Source of the DNA: a virus
Length of the DNA: 64,000 bases
Direction: 5' to 3' (one strand)
Virus record (IMG/VR): IMGVR_UViG_3300032093_011400
Location: 24,998 to 88,997 of that record
Shown: in pieces, positions 42,863-53,900 of the stretch
Numbering within the stretch: position 1 is the stretch's first letter
How the letters are laid out: each line of letters starts with the position of its first letter
Position numbers and translations under genes: made by a program
The notes under the pieces: generated by a model
Told to the model about the DNA's origin: nothing
The model's database searches: none
What the model saw: only the letters and a program-made list of their open reading frames with translations

Positions 42863-43615
42863 ATGGAAGACAATAGTGTAAATCAAATGAATTTCAATTT
42901 ACCTCACGACGTAATCCAATTACCAAGTCAGGGAAAATTTTATAAAAATAAAAAGAAATCAGTTAAGGTTGGTTTTTTAACCGCTTCTGATGAAAATATA
43001 TTATCAAGTGCGTCAAATATGGGTGGTGACCAGATTATTTATAATTTGGTTAGAAATAAAGTTTATGAACCTGATTTGAAAATTGAAGATATGTTAGACG
43101 GTGATATACAGGCAATTTTGTTGTTTTTAAGAAACACATCATTTACACCTGAATATAAACTATCATTGGTTGACCCTGAAACAGGTAAAGAATTTGAACA
43201 CACTGAAATTTTAGATGAGGTTGATTTTATTAAAACAAATGTTGAACCTGATGAAAATGGGTTTTTTGAAACGACATTACCTAAGTCAAATACTGTAGTT
43301 AAATTAAAAATACTTACTTTTGGGGATATTAAAGAATTAAATGAAAGAGAAGAGTCATATCCTAAAAATATGGTAGTACCGAAAGTAACATGGAGGTTAT
43401 CAAAACAAATAGTTTCAATAAACGGAAGTACAGATAAAGGTGAAATTGTTAAGTTTATTGAAAAAATGCCAATCATGGATTCTAAATACATTACAAAATT
43501 TTTGTCGGATAATTCACCAGGTTTAGATTTAATAAGAGAAGTAACAGCCCCATCCGGAAAAAAGGTACTCACACGTATTGCCTTTGGGGCGGAGTTTTTT
43601 CGTCCTTTCTTCTGA
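42863..43615 (+). CDS. Tail/baseplate assembly factor, T4 gp26-like (chaperone position)
   Basis: The N-terminus FNLPHDVIQLPSQGKFYKN followed by SVKVGFLTASDENILSS is the 'LPSxGxxY ... LTxxDExxL' layout of the T4_baseplate (gp26-like) family; IQAILLFLRNTSF is a further conserved block. At 250 aa it is complete. Gene position is informative: it lies between the tail tube and the tape measure, where tail phages place their assembly chaperones. The last codons overlap the +1 frame of a 60-codon segment (43578-43760), so a programmed frameshift may extend the product by about 52 residues. Confidence 0.65.
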   Translation: MEDNSVNQMNFNLPHDVIQLPSQGKFYKNKKKSVKVGFLTASDENILSSASNMGGDQIIYNLVRNKVYEPDLKIEDMLDGDIQAILLFLRNTSFTPEYKLSLVDPETGKEFEHTEILDEVDFIKTNVEPDENGFFETTLPKSNTVVKLKILTFGDIKELNEREESYPKNMVVPKVTWRLSKQIVSINGSTDKGEIVKFIEKMPIMDSKYITKFLSDNSPGLDLIREVTAPSGKKVLTRIAFGAEFFRPFF

Positions 43616-43760
43616 GTATCTAAAATTTTTATTAGAAGAATATATTCTGTTGTCACGACAATTGCATATGTCGTATACCGATTTTTTAAAAATACCAACT
43701 TACCAGAGAAGATTTTTGGTTGATAGGATTATTGAATTAAATTCTAAAACAGAAAGTTGA
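43578..43760 (+). CDS. Chaperone C-terminal extension in the +1 frame
   Basis: This frame overlaps the end of the gp26-like gene by 38 bases and has no ATG at its start (only TTG at 43578, with no ribosome-binding site). The segment SSEYLKFLLEEYILLSRQLH followed by SYTDFLKIPTYQRRFLVDRI looks like the small helical T-like part of tail assembly chaperones, including the 'sY.dfl.lp' pattern. Joined by a +1 slip at TTT-TTT-C (43595-43601) it would give a fusion of about 298 aa. It ends 20 bases before the tape measure ATG. It may instead be translated separately. Confidence 0.55.
   Translation: MPLGRSFFVLSSEYLKFLLEEYILLSRQLHMSYTDFLKIPTYQRRFLVDRIIELNSKTES
43595..43604 (+). other. Candidate +1 programmed frameshift site
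   Basis: The frame-0 codons are GAG TTT TTT CGT. Phe-tRNA (anticodon GAA) on the second TTT can slip +1 onto TTC, a better match, moving to GTC CTT TCT in the extension frame. The frame-0 stop TGA follows at 43613-43615. Confidence 0.45.
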
Positions 43761-43761
43761 T

Positions 43762-43769
43762 TATTTATA
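43762..43769 (+). promoter_or_regulatory. Candidate late promoter TATTTATA (palindromic)
   Basis: GATTATTTATAAATAAAAA is 10 bases upstream of the tape measure ATG. The box overlaps TATAAATA (43766-43773), so both orientations of the motif are present here. Confidence 0.5.
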
Positions 43770-43779
43770 AATAAAAAAC

Positions 43780-45795
43780 ATGCAAAACACTCCTCTGGAT
43801 GCAAATGTCCCAAATCCTGAAAATATAACACTTGGTTATAAAGATTTGATATTATATCAAACTGATGTTTTAAAAAATTCAGAATTAATTAAAAAATCTA
43901 TTGAAGGGGGAGCAAATGCTTTAATTAATATGGATAAAAGTACCTCTTCATTAATAAGAGGTATGGGTGTTACAAGTAGTTATGCTGAAATTTTAAAAAA
44001 TCAATTAGGTAGAGCAAACACTGAAATCAGTTTAATGGGTGGTAATCAAGAGGCAATTAACACCCTTCAGAAAGAATTTAATGAAGTTACTAATAGAAAT
44101 ATTGTTTTAACAACTGAAAATATTACACAATTATATGCTGCTCAACAAGTAACAGGTGTTGCTGCAAAAACATTAGAAAGTTCATTTAGAAATGCGGGTA
44201 TGGAAACTACCCATATTAGTGATGAAATGACTAAAGTAGTATCAACCGCACAAAATATGGGTGTAAATGCCCAAGTAGTTTCAGCAATGGTAGTTACTAA
44301 TTTAGACAAAATGAACAGGTACGGGTTTGGTACAGGTGTTGAAGGTATGGCAAAAATGGCGGCAAAAGCGGCGGCTATGAGAGTTGATATGGCTCAAACT
44401 CTTAATGTTGCTGACAAACTTTTTTCACCTGAGTCGGCAATAGACGTTGCTTCGACTTTACAAAGGTTAGGGGCGACATCAAGTGCGTTATTAGACCCAT
44501 TAAAATTAATGGATTTAGCTCAAAATAATGTACCTGAGTTACAAAATCAATTATCTGAACTATCTAAAACTTTTACAAAATTTGATGAAAAAACTGGTAC
44601 GTTCCAAATCATGCCTGAAGCTAGAAGACAGTTAAAAGAAGTTGCTGACTCTTTAGGTATTGACAGAGCGGAGTTTGAAAAAATGGCAATTGAATCCGCT
44701 AAGATTGAAAAGAAAATGGGCGAGATTGATTTTAAAGGTCTTGAAAATGTTCCTGAAGACCAAAAAATGATGTTGGCAAATATTGCGGAATTTAATAAAA
44801 ATAGTGGTAAATATGAAGTAACTTATAAAGATGCAAATGGTGCCGTTACAACACAAGCTTTAAATAATTTACAAAAAGGTGATATTGACCTAATAGCTCA
44901 ACAACAGGAGTTTCAAAAAAAAGATAGTGGTTCACAGATGGTTGATTTGGCTAAAGACCAACTTGGAGCTGCAAATACGTTAGTTGCTCAACAAAACGCT
45001 TTAACGTCTTTATTATCGACTCAATATGCAATTTCTAAAGAAGGTAATGAATTTTTAAGAAATGCTGTAAATGGGCAAACAGAAATTTTAAAAAGCGGAT
45101 TTGAAACTTTTAGCCTAACAACCCAAAAAGGAAAAGACAACTCACAACAGTTGATTGGGGATATACAAGGTCGTGTAAATAAAGTTGTATCAGGTGACAT
45201 ATCTATAACTGAAATTACATCATTATTAGCTGATTTTTCACAAGGATTTGAAACTTTAAAACCAATAATGGATGATGCCGTTAAAATCGCAACCGAAAAC
45301 ACTACTAAAGTTGTAATTTCAGAAGCATTGAAAGCTTCAAGTTCATTTGAAGAAGGTGCTAAAAAATTTGGTATAAATGTAGGTGATTTTGGTAATGCGG
45401 TCACTAAACTTACAATACTTGGAAGTGCGGTTACTAATTGGGCTAAAGAAAAACTTGGAATAACTGAAGAGAAAAAAGATATTGCGATTACTGCTGACGG
45501 AATGCATTATAGTTTAGATAAAGGGGATATGTTGATGGCGGTTAATCAAAAAGCCTTAGCATCTTCAATAGGTGGTAATGTAGGTCCGTTATTACCTTCA
45601 AATGAAGGACAAGCGGTAAATAATACAACATCAGGTAAAAAAGAATTGGTTTTAACATTAAATGTAAATGCTAATTCTAATGACCCTCAAATTAAAAATG
45701 CTATACTATCAGCGTTTAATAATGACGACACTTTAAGAACATTAAGAGAAAAAATTGGAGTAGTTGGTTCTGATTATGGTCTAACTGCAACGTAA
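43780..45795 (+). CDS. Tape measure protein, T4 gp29-like position
   Basis: A 671-aa, almost all-helical protein with Ala/Gln/Asn/Met-rich segments and repeated amphipathic helices, including the Ala-rich GMAKMAAKAAAMRVDMAQTL. Its location directly after the tube and chaperone genes and before the hub genes is the canonical tape-measure place. T4 gp29 is 590 aa. No transmembrane segment is obvious. Sequence identity to gp29 is not visible by eye, so the call rests on composition and order. A promoter-like box is 10 bases upstream. Confidence 0.65.
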   Translation: MQNTPLDANVPNPENITLGYKDLILYQTDVLKNSELIKKSIEGGANALINMDKSTSSLIRGMGVTSSYAEILKNQLGRANTEISLMGGNQEAINTLQKEFNEVTNRNIVLTTENITQLYAAQQVTGVAAKTLESSFRNAGMETTHISDEMTKVVSTAQNMGVNAQVVSAMVVTNLDKMNRYGFGTGVEGMAKMAAKAAAMRVDMAQTLNVADKLFSPESAIDVASTLQRLGATSSALLDPLKLMDLAQNNVPELQNQLSELSKTFTKFDEKTGTFQIMPEARRQLKEVADSLGIDRAEFEKMAIESAKIEKKMGEIDFKGLENVPEDQKMMLANIAEFNKNSGKYEVTYKDANGAVTTQALNNLQKGDIDLIAQQQEFQKKDSGSQMVDLAKDQLGAANTLVAQQNALTSLLSTQYAISKEGNEFLRNAVNGQTEILKSGFETFSLTTQKGKDNSQQLIGDIQGRVNKVVSGDISITEITSLLADFSQGFETLKPIMDDAVKIATENTTKVVISEALKASSSFEEGAKKFGINVGDFGNAVTKLTILGSAVTNWAKEKLGITEEKKDIAITADGMHYSLDKGDMLMAVNQKALASSIGGNVGPLLPSNEGQAVNNTTSGKKELVLTLNVNANSNDPQIKNAILSAFNNDDTLRTLREKIGVVGSDYGLTAT

Positions 45796-45812
45796 TAAAA
45801 TTATTTCTATTC

Positions 45813-45820
45813 TATTTATA
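45813..45820 (+). promoter_or_regulatory. Candidate late promoter TATTTATA
   Basis: CTATTTATAGAAAAA is 13 bases upstream of the 1592-aa baseplate gene. The box is flanked by a TTTCTAT/ATAGAAA inverted repeat (45804-45824). Confidence 0.5.
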
Positions 45821-45833
45821 GAAAAAAGTATAG

Positions 45834-48800
45834 ATGGCTGTAGAATTCTTATCATTCAACAATTCGGAACAATTTAGAAAAGCATTAGTTGCAAGGAATT
45901 TAGCACCGTATAGTATTCAGGGTAATTTTACTTCACCCCAAGGGTTACAAAACTATCCAATTAAATTACAAGACAATTCACCGGCAGATTCTGAAAGTGT
46001 AAGTTCAAACTTATATGTTGAACCTGCGTATAGTACAAGAATGAATTTGTATAGTCCCGCAGGTCAATTTTTTGATGGGGCATTAGTTGTTGATAATACG
46101 GTTCTTCCTGGTGGAGGAAGTACTGAAAATAACCCTTTAGGTACATCACAACCATATGACTTACAAACATCAAGAATGGATTTATTCAATGAGGCATTTA
46201 TTGATGATGCTGAAGTTGTTAATAGGTATTTACCACCTGATGGTTATGAGGATTTATTCGTTACATCTGATTTAATTTTAGGTAAGTTACCTGCTGGTTC
46301 ACAAATATATGGTGATGGTAAAGTTGCTCCAATCATATTTGTTCAGGGAGATTATACTAATTACGAAATATTATTTGGTGACGCCGCATTAGCTAACGAC
46401 TCATTTTTACAACAATTGGCGGCTCAAAGTTTGAGAGAAGCTACACAAGCCCGTATTGCTAGAGAAATTGAAAGAAATACTATTGGAGCAATTAATCTTG
46501 ATACTTTAACTAATCCATTTAATGCGACGTTGTTAGCCACAGGTCAAGAACCTTTTGTTTATAGAGATTATACTATTACAAAACCTGACGGTCTATTAGA
46601 TTACGCTGCGTTTTTCATACAAAAGTTAAGTGGTACTTATTTACCCGCTTCACCTATTGAGGGAAGTTATTTTTCTGATACTGAAATATTAAGATTACGA
46701 CCACTACAAGCTATTGGTAATTTGGGTGGTGGAAATATTACAAACAGACCAAACCCGTCAATTAAATTTTTACAAAATACAGGTGCTGGTACAAAATCGG
46801 TTTTATTTAACGCACTTAACTACAATAGGTTTAAACCTAACTACGCTATAACATCTACACAGGTTGGTAATTTTATTAATAATTTATTTGATAATTTTAC
46901 TTCAATAGGTAACCTTTATGTTGGTAGACAAGAAACGGACATTACAAATGTTGTATCACCACCAAACGCTTCGCCTATAGACGCTTTTGGAATACCAACA
47001 CAAGCTCCTGTATATGGGCCTGATAAGGTTGGTATATTATATGAAGGTGACCAAAATTTTCAGTTTGGATTAGCTGGATTAAATTACGAACAAAAACCTT
47101 CTTTTGATGGAGGATTTGTTTGGATTACAGAATTTACAAAACCTGAAGCTGGAAGAAATGTTGGACAAGGTGGACAGTTGTTAAGTAATAATCCAAATTT
47201 TACACCGTTAGCGTCTTCTTACAATCAAGTTTTATCTACTAACTATACATTTAGACCTGGTTCTATTTTAGATGTTACACAACGATTAATTAACTCAACA
47301 CCTGCTCAAGGTGCTGATAGATTGGGACATGTTGGAAACGCAATTAATCAAGTGTCTAAAGTATTTTCAGATGGTTATAAAATATTAACCAAAGGTTCAA
47401 AAGTTAAAAAATATGTTAATAACTCAGGTACTGAGGTAGGACAAGAATATTGTAGAATCTTTACAAAAGATAAACCTTATTACACTTATGCTAATTTACA
47501 AAAAACAGTTGCTAATGACTCAGGTTTAGAAACTAATGGTAACATTAGAAGGTTTACTTATTCTGTTTTAGATAGTACCTACAATCTTAATATTACACCT
47601 TTTAAAAATGGTGGGACAAATGTCATTAACGGACAGGTAAAAAAATACATGTTGTCTTTAGAAAACTTAGCTTGGAAAGACACACCTGAATATAATCAAC
47701 TTCCATCGGCAGAAAAAGGGCCTAATGGTGGTAGAATTATGTGGTTCCCTCCATACGATTTAACTTTTGATGATAGTTCTACACCATCATTTAATGAAAC
47801 TGATTTTATCGGTAGACCTGAACCAATATATACTTATAAAAATACTAAAAGGTCGGGTAGTATAAATTTTAAAATTATTGTTGACCATCCGTCCGTGTTA
47901 AATTTAATTGTTAATAAAGAATTACAAAATCAATCTAACTCAACTATAACATCGGTAGTTGATTCATTTTTTGCAGGATGTCAAAGGTATGATATATATG
48001 AATTAGCTCAGAAATTTAGTTCATTAAGTTTAGGTACTATTGACGAAGTTTATCAACAGGTATTGGAAAGTTTAGATACGTCAGAAAGTGATAAAGTAGA
48101 CGCTCTAACACAAATACCACAAGAGGATAATTCAGGGCCAAAAGAATTACCTAATTTAAGTTCATATGTTGGTAACGGAATATATTTTAATGCTGATACT
48201 ACAGAAAATAGTAACTATGACCAATCATATGAAAACATATATAACCAACTTGTCACAAATATAAACTCTGAATCTTTTGATGGTATTGATGCTTCTAAAA
48301 GTTTTTTAGAAAATACAATAACTCCAAATTACAATAATTTTATTGAATTAGCTCAAGAAATTGCGGATGCTTTAGTTAATAACAATGAGGTTAAAATAGA
48401 TTTAAAGGCTACTAATTTTGGTGTTGGTGGTATTTCGGGGCCTGAATCACAAAATTTAGGTGAAGATAGAAAACAAAGTATTATTGAATATTTTAATCAA
48501 CTTGTATATCAAGGTACAAATATTTCAGAGTATGTTGACTCCAGAAGATTAAAAATTGATGTTAACTCTGGAACTATTGATAATTACAAACCTAAAGATA
48601 GTAGTCAAACTTATAATTGTAATGGTAATAATATTGCCGATGAATATAATGTAATCCGTGTTGCTTGTAGTACTTTGGTTATCAGTAAAATTACTGTACA
48701 ACCGTATACACCATTTGGTACAAAAGTTGCTAAATCGGTGAGTGAAGGTTATAATAATACTTTTGGATTAAAACAAGTACCTGTTGCCGATTTTCAGAGT

Positions 48801-50612
48801 AAATTAAAAAATGTAACAAAAAGACTTATTAGAGAACTTTTAAATGAACAAAATTATTTTGAAACGATAAAAAACTCTGACCCATTTTTATATGATGGTA
48901 TTAAACAAAGAATTAAATTTTTTAATCCATTATTCCATTCTATAACACCTGAAGGTTTTAACTCAAGAATTACATTTTTAAATCAATGTGTAAGACCAGG
49001 TAGAACCATACCTACAACAACTGATAATCAAGGAGGTGTTAAAAACAAAGACGCATTTAATACTAATTTTGGTAGACCTCCAATTTTAATTTTAAGAGTT
49101 GGTGATTTTTATAATTGTAAAATTGTACCTGATACATTATCGTTTACTTATGAACAATTAGATTTTAATCCTGAAGGAATTGGTGTGCAACCAGCGATTG
49201 TTAATGTTAAACTTGGTTTTAAAATGATTGGTGGTCACGGACTAAAAGAACCAATTGAAAAACTTCAAAATGCTTTGAGTTTTAATTTTTATGCAAATAC
49301 TGAAGTATACGATGAAAGAGCGGATGCAACTGATGATACTAATGTTGAATCTTTCATTTTAAGTAATCAACAATCAAGTAATATTAGTCAGGCAAATGCG
49401 GCATTTGCGAATTCAACACCTTCTATGAGTAATCAACTTAATACCCAAATAACAAATAATGGGGGTACACAAGCTGGGAATATTACTAATTCACAAACTT
49501 CAGGTGGTGTTGAAACGGGTACATTATTATACGGTGGTTTGTTTGATAACACAGTTGTCTATACTCAAAACTATTTTAATAATATTGAAAGTTTTGTGAC
49601 AAAAATTGTTCAAACCACAAACTATGGTGTTTATAAACAAGTAAGTTCTGAAAAACAGTTTGTAACAGGTTCATTGAATAGTTTAGATACACCCGTTACA
49701 AACGTTAAGATACTTGGTAAAATGGTTAATTACAACAATTATCTTTTAAATGTTGCAAATGAACTAAGTACTGAAATTACTAATGGAACTGATTTTTTAA
49801 TTTCAGCATTAATTGTTAATAATGTATCAACATCGGACATTAGAGCGGTAAGGGCTAATTATATATCCCAAGTATCAAATCAGGTTAATAATATCATTTC
49901 TAAAATATCTAGTCAAATACAAAGTGTTTCTAATACACAAGTTGGAATATATCAAAATTATAGAAAACTTGATTTAATATGTTCAGCGACTGATGGTAAA
50001 ATCACATCACTTGGAAGTCCTTATGTTTATACTCTTACAGGATTACCTGACGGGGCAAGTGATACACTAACCTCAATAAGAACTGACTATATTAAATTAG
50101 CCTCTGACGTTCAATCATACTATACATTATTGAATTCTAATGATATTATTATTGACGTGACAACTCCAAGTACAACATTTACACCTATATCAAGTCAAAA
50201 TATTGCGGGTAATTTAAATAGATTTTTCACTCTTTTCTGTAATGAAATAATTGATAACAATTCAAGGCAAAGTTTAATTAATAATTTAACTTTAAATTTA
50301 GTTTCAGATACTGTACAGTTAACAAAAAGTATTGTCGAAACTACAATTAATGGATTAGTCTCAAGTTTTACAGTTGAAAAAAATGCACAAACAAATAAGG
50401 TTGACACTTTCTTTAATTCACCTGACTATTTAAGTTATAAAAATTATAATCCACAAGTGTCAAACCAAAGTATTGTTGGAAAAACAAGAAATTTCTCTTA
50501 TACAAGTGCAGGTGCGACTCCTACACAAAACGAAAATTTGAAAAATTTGTATTCGAATGTGAATGTTAATTTAGATAAAACGACCTTTAACGGAAAAATA
50601 ATTTTTGACTGA
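45834..50612 (+). CDS. Giant baseplate/tail protein with OmpA-like segment (1592 aa)
   Basis: The N-terminal ~600 residues are Asn/Tyr/Pro-rich with no recognised family. Around residues 780-950 lies an OmpA-like pattern: IYFNADTT, then ELAQEIADALVNNNEVKIDL-KATN and NLGEDRKQSIIEYF, as in peptidoglycan-binding OmpA domains. Around residues 1060-1150, RPPILILRVGDFYNCKIVP and GVQPAIVNVKLGFKMIGGHG match the beta-barrel module of tail-tube-initiating or hub proteins (T4 gp48/gp54-like). The C-terminal ~400 residues are helical and Ser/Asn-rich. It probably belongs to the baseplate centre. Its stop overlaps the next start (TGATG). Confidence 0.55.
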   Translation: MAVEFLSFNNSEQFRKALVARNLAPYSIQGNFTSPQGLQNYPIKLQDNSPADSESVSSNLYVEPAYSTRMNLYSPAGQFFDGALVVDNTVLPGGGSTENNPLGTSQPYDLQTSRMDLFNEAFIDDAEVVNRYLPPDGYEDLFVTSDLILGKLPAGSQIYGDGKVAPIIFVQGDYTNYEILFGDAALANDSFLQQLAAQSLREATQARIAREIERNTIGAINLDTLTNPFNATLLATGQEPFVYRDYTITKPDGLLDYAAFFIQKLSGTYLPASPIEGSYFSDTEILRLRPLQAIGNLGGGNITNRPNPSIKFLQNTGAGTKSVLFNALNYNRFKPNYAITSTQVGNFINNLFDNFTSIGNLYVGRQETDITNVVSPPNASPIDAFGIPTQAPVYGPDKVGILYEGDQNFQFGLAGLNYEQKPSFDGGFVWITEFTKPEAGRNVGQGGQLLSNNPNFTPLASSYNQVLSTNYTFRPGSILDVTQRLINSTPAQGADRLGHVGNAINQVSKVFSDGYKILTKGSKVKKYVNNSGTEVGQEYCRIFTKDKPYYTYANLQKTVANDSGLETNGNIRRFTYSVLDSTYNLNITPFKNGGTNVINGQVKKYMLSLENLAWKDTPEYNQLPSAEKGPNGGRIMWFPPYDLTFDDSSTPSFNETDFIGRPEPIYTYKNTKRSGSINFKIIVDHPSVLNLIVNKELQNQSNSTITSVVDSFFAGCQRYDIYELAQKFSSLSLGTIDEVYQQVLESLDTSESDKVDALTQIPQEDNSGPKELPNLSSYVGNGIYFNADTTENSNYDQSYENIYNQLVTNINSESFDGIDASKSFLENTITPNYNNFIELAQEIADALVNNNEVKIDLKATNFGVGGISGPESQNLGEDRKQSIIEYFNQLVYQGTNISEYVDSRRLKIDVNSGTIDNYKPKDSSQTYNCNGNNIADEYNVIRVACSTLVISKITVQPYTPFGTKVAKSVSEGYNNTFGLKQVPVADFQSKLKNVTKRLIRELLNEQNYFETIKNSDPFLYDGIKQRIKFFNPLFHSITPEGFNSRITFLNQCVRPGRTIPTTTDNQGGVKNKDAFNTNFGRPPILILRVGDFYNCKIVPDTLSFTYEQLDFNPEGIGVQPAIVNVKLGFKMIGGHGLKEPIEKLQNALSFNFYANTEVYDERADATDDTNVESFILSNQQSSNISQANAAFANSTPSMSNQLNTQITNNGGTQAGNITNSQTSGGVETGTLLYGGLFDNTVVYTQNYFNNIESFVTKIVQTTNYGVYKQVSSEKQFVTGSLNSLDTPVTNVKILGKMVNYNNYLLNVANELSTEITNGTDFLISALIVNNVSTSDIRAVRANYISQVSNQVNNIISKISSQIQSVSNTQVGIYQNYRKLDLICSATDGKITSLGSPYVYTLTGLPDGASDTLTSIRTDYIKLASDVQSYYTLLNSNDIIIDVTTPSTTFTPISSQNIAGNLNRFFTLFCNEIIDNNSRQSLINNLTLNLVSDTVQLTKSIVETTINGLVSSFTVEKNAQTNKVDTFFNSPDYLSYKNYNPQVSNQSIVGKTRNFSYTSAGATPTQNENLKNLYSNVNVNLDKTTFNGKIIFD

Positions 50613-50935
50613 TGGCTAACGAATATTACAATAGATACCAAAATTTTACTGTTGATGGAACAACTACATATATCCCTTTTGTTAATATTCCATTAAAAAC
50701 TACTGATAAGAAATACATCTATAAGTTAGGGGTATCAAGATTAGATAAAGTTTCTCAGTTATATTATAACTCACCATTTTATGGTTGGTTGATATTACAG
50801 TCAAATCCACAATATAGTGGTTCTGAATTAAATATTCCTGATAATGCCGTGCTGAATATACCATTCCCTTTATTGAGTTCTTTGTTAGATTATAAAACAG
50901 CAGTGAAAGAATATTTCTATTATTATGGACAGTGA
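50612..50935 (+). CDS. Baseplate wedge protein, T4 gp53-like (LysM-type)
   Basis: A 107-aa protein with the pattern YYNSPFYGWLILQSNPQY and GSELNIPDNAVLNIPFPLL, matching the 'yY..p..WW.I...N......G..L.IP' motif shared by gp53 and LysM-like baseplate modules. T4 gp53 (196 aa) clamps adjacent wedges through such a LysM-like domain. It overlaps the preceding gene by one base and the following gene by 11 bases, so the three are made together. Confidence 0.75.
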   Translation: MANEYYNRYQNFTVDGTTTYIPFVNIPLKTTDKKYIYKLGVSRLDKVSQLYYNSPFYGWLILQSNPQYSGSELNIPDNAVLNIPFPLLSSLLDYKTAVKEYFYYYGQ

Positions 50936-53900
50936 GAATATATACGTTTTTCCAAGTACATGTGATAACATTTTTGTTATTAACCCAAATAAGGTTACTA
51001 ACCAATATGGTAATGCGGAAGATAGAAATATAAAACAAGAAAACTTAATTTATTACGCTAATTTAGAGTGTGACCTTGAACCAAGAAGTAGACTAATTTC
51101 AGGGGCGGACAAAACCACTGTAAAAACAGTTTCATTGGCAAGTATGAATTTTTTAAATCCTACAGGGACAGGTGCGTTAACTACTGAATGGACGGGAATA
51201 CAAGACACAACTGCTAATCAAAACCAAATTGCTAATCAACTTCTTGGAATAAAAGGGATTTCATACCGAGTAGGTTTAAGTTATATCCCAACAATTACAA
51301 TAAATTTAGAAGATATTAAAGGTAGAGCTCTATTTGAAAGTGGTGAAAATTCACCATATTCTGCGTTTTTTAATTTACCATACCCAACATTTTATTTAAC
51401 ACTTAAAGGTTACTATGGTAAGGCGGTTAGATACCCATTAATTTTACAAAAATTTACATCTTCATTTAATTCATCTACAGGTAATTTTGATATTAGTTTG
51501 GTAATGATTGGTTATAAGTTTAATGTGTTAACCGATATTACAATGGCGGAACTTTTTGCGGTTCCACAGATGTATCTTAAAAGAACTAATGTGTCACAAG
51601 GTGAAAATACTGGAAATCAAACACAAACTAATACCCAACAAATAACTCAACTTGGGTATGAAAAGATTAGAGATGTTTATACTGATTATAAAAACTTAGG
51701 ATTAATTCCGAAAGATTTCCCCGAATTAACGGTACAACAGTTATCAACAAAATTGGATAATTTTATCAATTATAGTTTAGCAAAATTTGGTCAATCAAAT
51801 CTAACACCGCTTAATGATATTGATACATACTCACAAGATTTAACACAATATCGTGGAGAAATTTATAATTTTACTACTTCGTGGTTTAATCTAAATTTAG
51901 ATGCTACGAATTTCTTTATTTCAAACCCAATCAATAATGTCAGATATAAAATCTACACTTATAAGTTATCAAATTTTCAAAAATTAGATACAGTTGCAAT
52001 CAGTGATATTGATTCCCAATATTCTAAATTACAATCAATTATTACACAAAATAATGAAAATTTAAAAAATAATACAACTTTTGGTTCAGGTGAATATAAA
52101 ATTGAAAACCCAATAGATATTCAAAATATAAGAACTGATGATACTAATATTGATTATGTTGAAACATATAAACAAAGAAATAATGTGGAAACAGTAAATC
52201 AAGACCAAGTCACATCAATTGTCAATGAGATTGATAATTTAAAAAATATTTTTAAAGAAAGTGAAGTTGGATTTTTATTTCAATTTGATGGGGCAAGTAG
52301 ATTTTTAGATTTAACATATGAGTTAGATAAAATATTAAATGATAAAAAAACATTAATTGAAGATAAACTTACTAAAGAATTATCAAGTTTTATACAAACA
52401 ACAAGTGGATTAGGATTTTCACCAACAATAAGAAATGTAGTTGCGGTTATCATGGCATCTGCAGAGGCCTTTTTAAGATTAATGCAAGATGTTCATAAAA
52501 AAGCATTTGATGTTAGAAACAGTGAAATAAAAAAGTTAGTAACTAAAAATGATTCTGCATCACAGTTATCACCTGTATATCCTTGGCCTCAATTTGTAGT
52601 TGAAAAAAATATTGATGGTCAAGTGAAATTTGAAATACAATATCCTGGCGATAATTCAGTTATATCGATAACTAAAGGAAATAATTATACTATTTGGCCT
52701 GAAGTCGAGTTTGTCGAAGAGTTTTTAAAAGGTTATTTACAAAGAGAAATACCCCCAATCCCACCAACACCGACTAATGAAGGTATTAATCGAATTTTAA
52801 TTTCAGGGTTTGATACGTTACCAAGTAATGAGCCATATAGTAATTTAACTGAAAGTAAATTTTTATATGAAGTTTGGGAAAGAATTCAAACAATAACACA
52901 ATATAACGGATTTCAAAAAAATAATGACAGTTCAACTAATCAAAATATATTAAACTACTTAGCTGAAACAGAAAGTCTGAATGTATTTAACGCTTTAAAT
53001 TCGGGTAATCGAGAAAATTCACCAAGATTAAATTTTCTTTTTAAAACATCGAACTTTACTAAAGATTCTTATTTTTCTGAACTTGTTAATTTACAACAGG
53101 ATTATTCAATTTATTCACAAGGGTATTTTGTAACTGATTATTTAAAAAGAGAAGTTAATGAAAATCCGAATAAAATTTTATTTGAAGATTTACCAACAAT
53201 TCAAATAACCAATGACAAAGAAAAATACATGGTAAATTATTTAAATTCTAATGTCCATAATGACATTAGTTTTACTGATACATATCCATATATTGATTCA
53301 AATTGGAATTACGCTAATTTAGCTGCGGGACAAAATAATACAAAGTTTAAAAACATAAACTCAACAGAGTTTTCAATTTATTATAACACATACTTTAAAA
53401 AAGTTACAAATTTTGAAGACTCTTCAGTTGTCGGTACTAATGGTAATAAAACAAAACTACGACCATATACTGATTATAATTGGAGGTCTAATGAAATAAC
53501 ACTACCTGTTGATTTACAAACTTTTTATAATAATAGAAAATCTACAGAATTTTTACCGACAGAAGGGTTTATTAATTACATTGACTCTGAATTAACCAAT
53601 AAACAAACAACTTCAATTCTTAATACACCTTATTTTATTAACGCAATACAAAAAGGTATTAACGCAACTTTAAATGGTCAAAGTAGTGCCTATTTAGAAG
53701 CGTCTTATCTTTTCTTAAACAGTTTACCTTTATCAACATTAAAAGAAAGATATTTGTCATTTGAAAATAATTTAAATACATATTCTGATTTTATTTTTGC
53801 TGGTTTAAAGAAATTTGGTGGTGTTCATAGGTTACCATACTTTTGGATTTTGAAATTAGGTTCAATTTGGAACCGATATAAAAATTATGTTAATGATGGG

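Noticed and set aside
43063-43698. Long minus-strand frame opposite the gp26-like gene (211 aa)
   Set aside because: It mirrors the codon pattern of the AT-rich sense gene, has no recognisable motif and would oppose the tail transcript.
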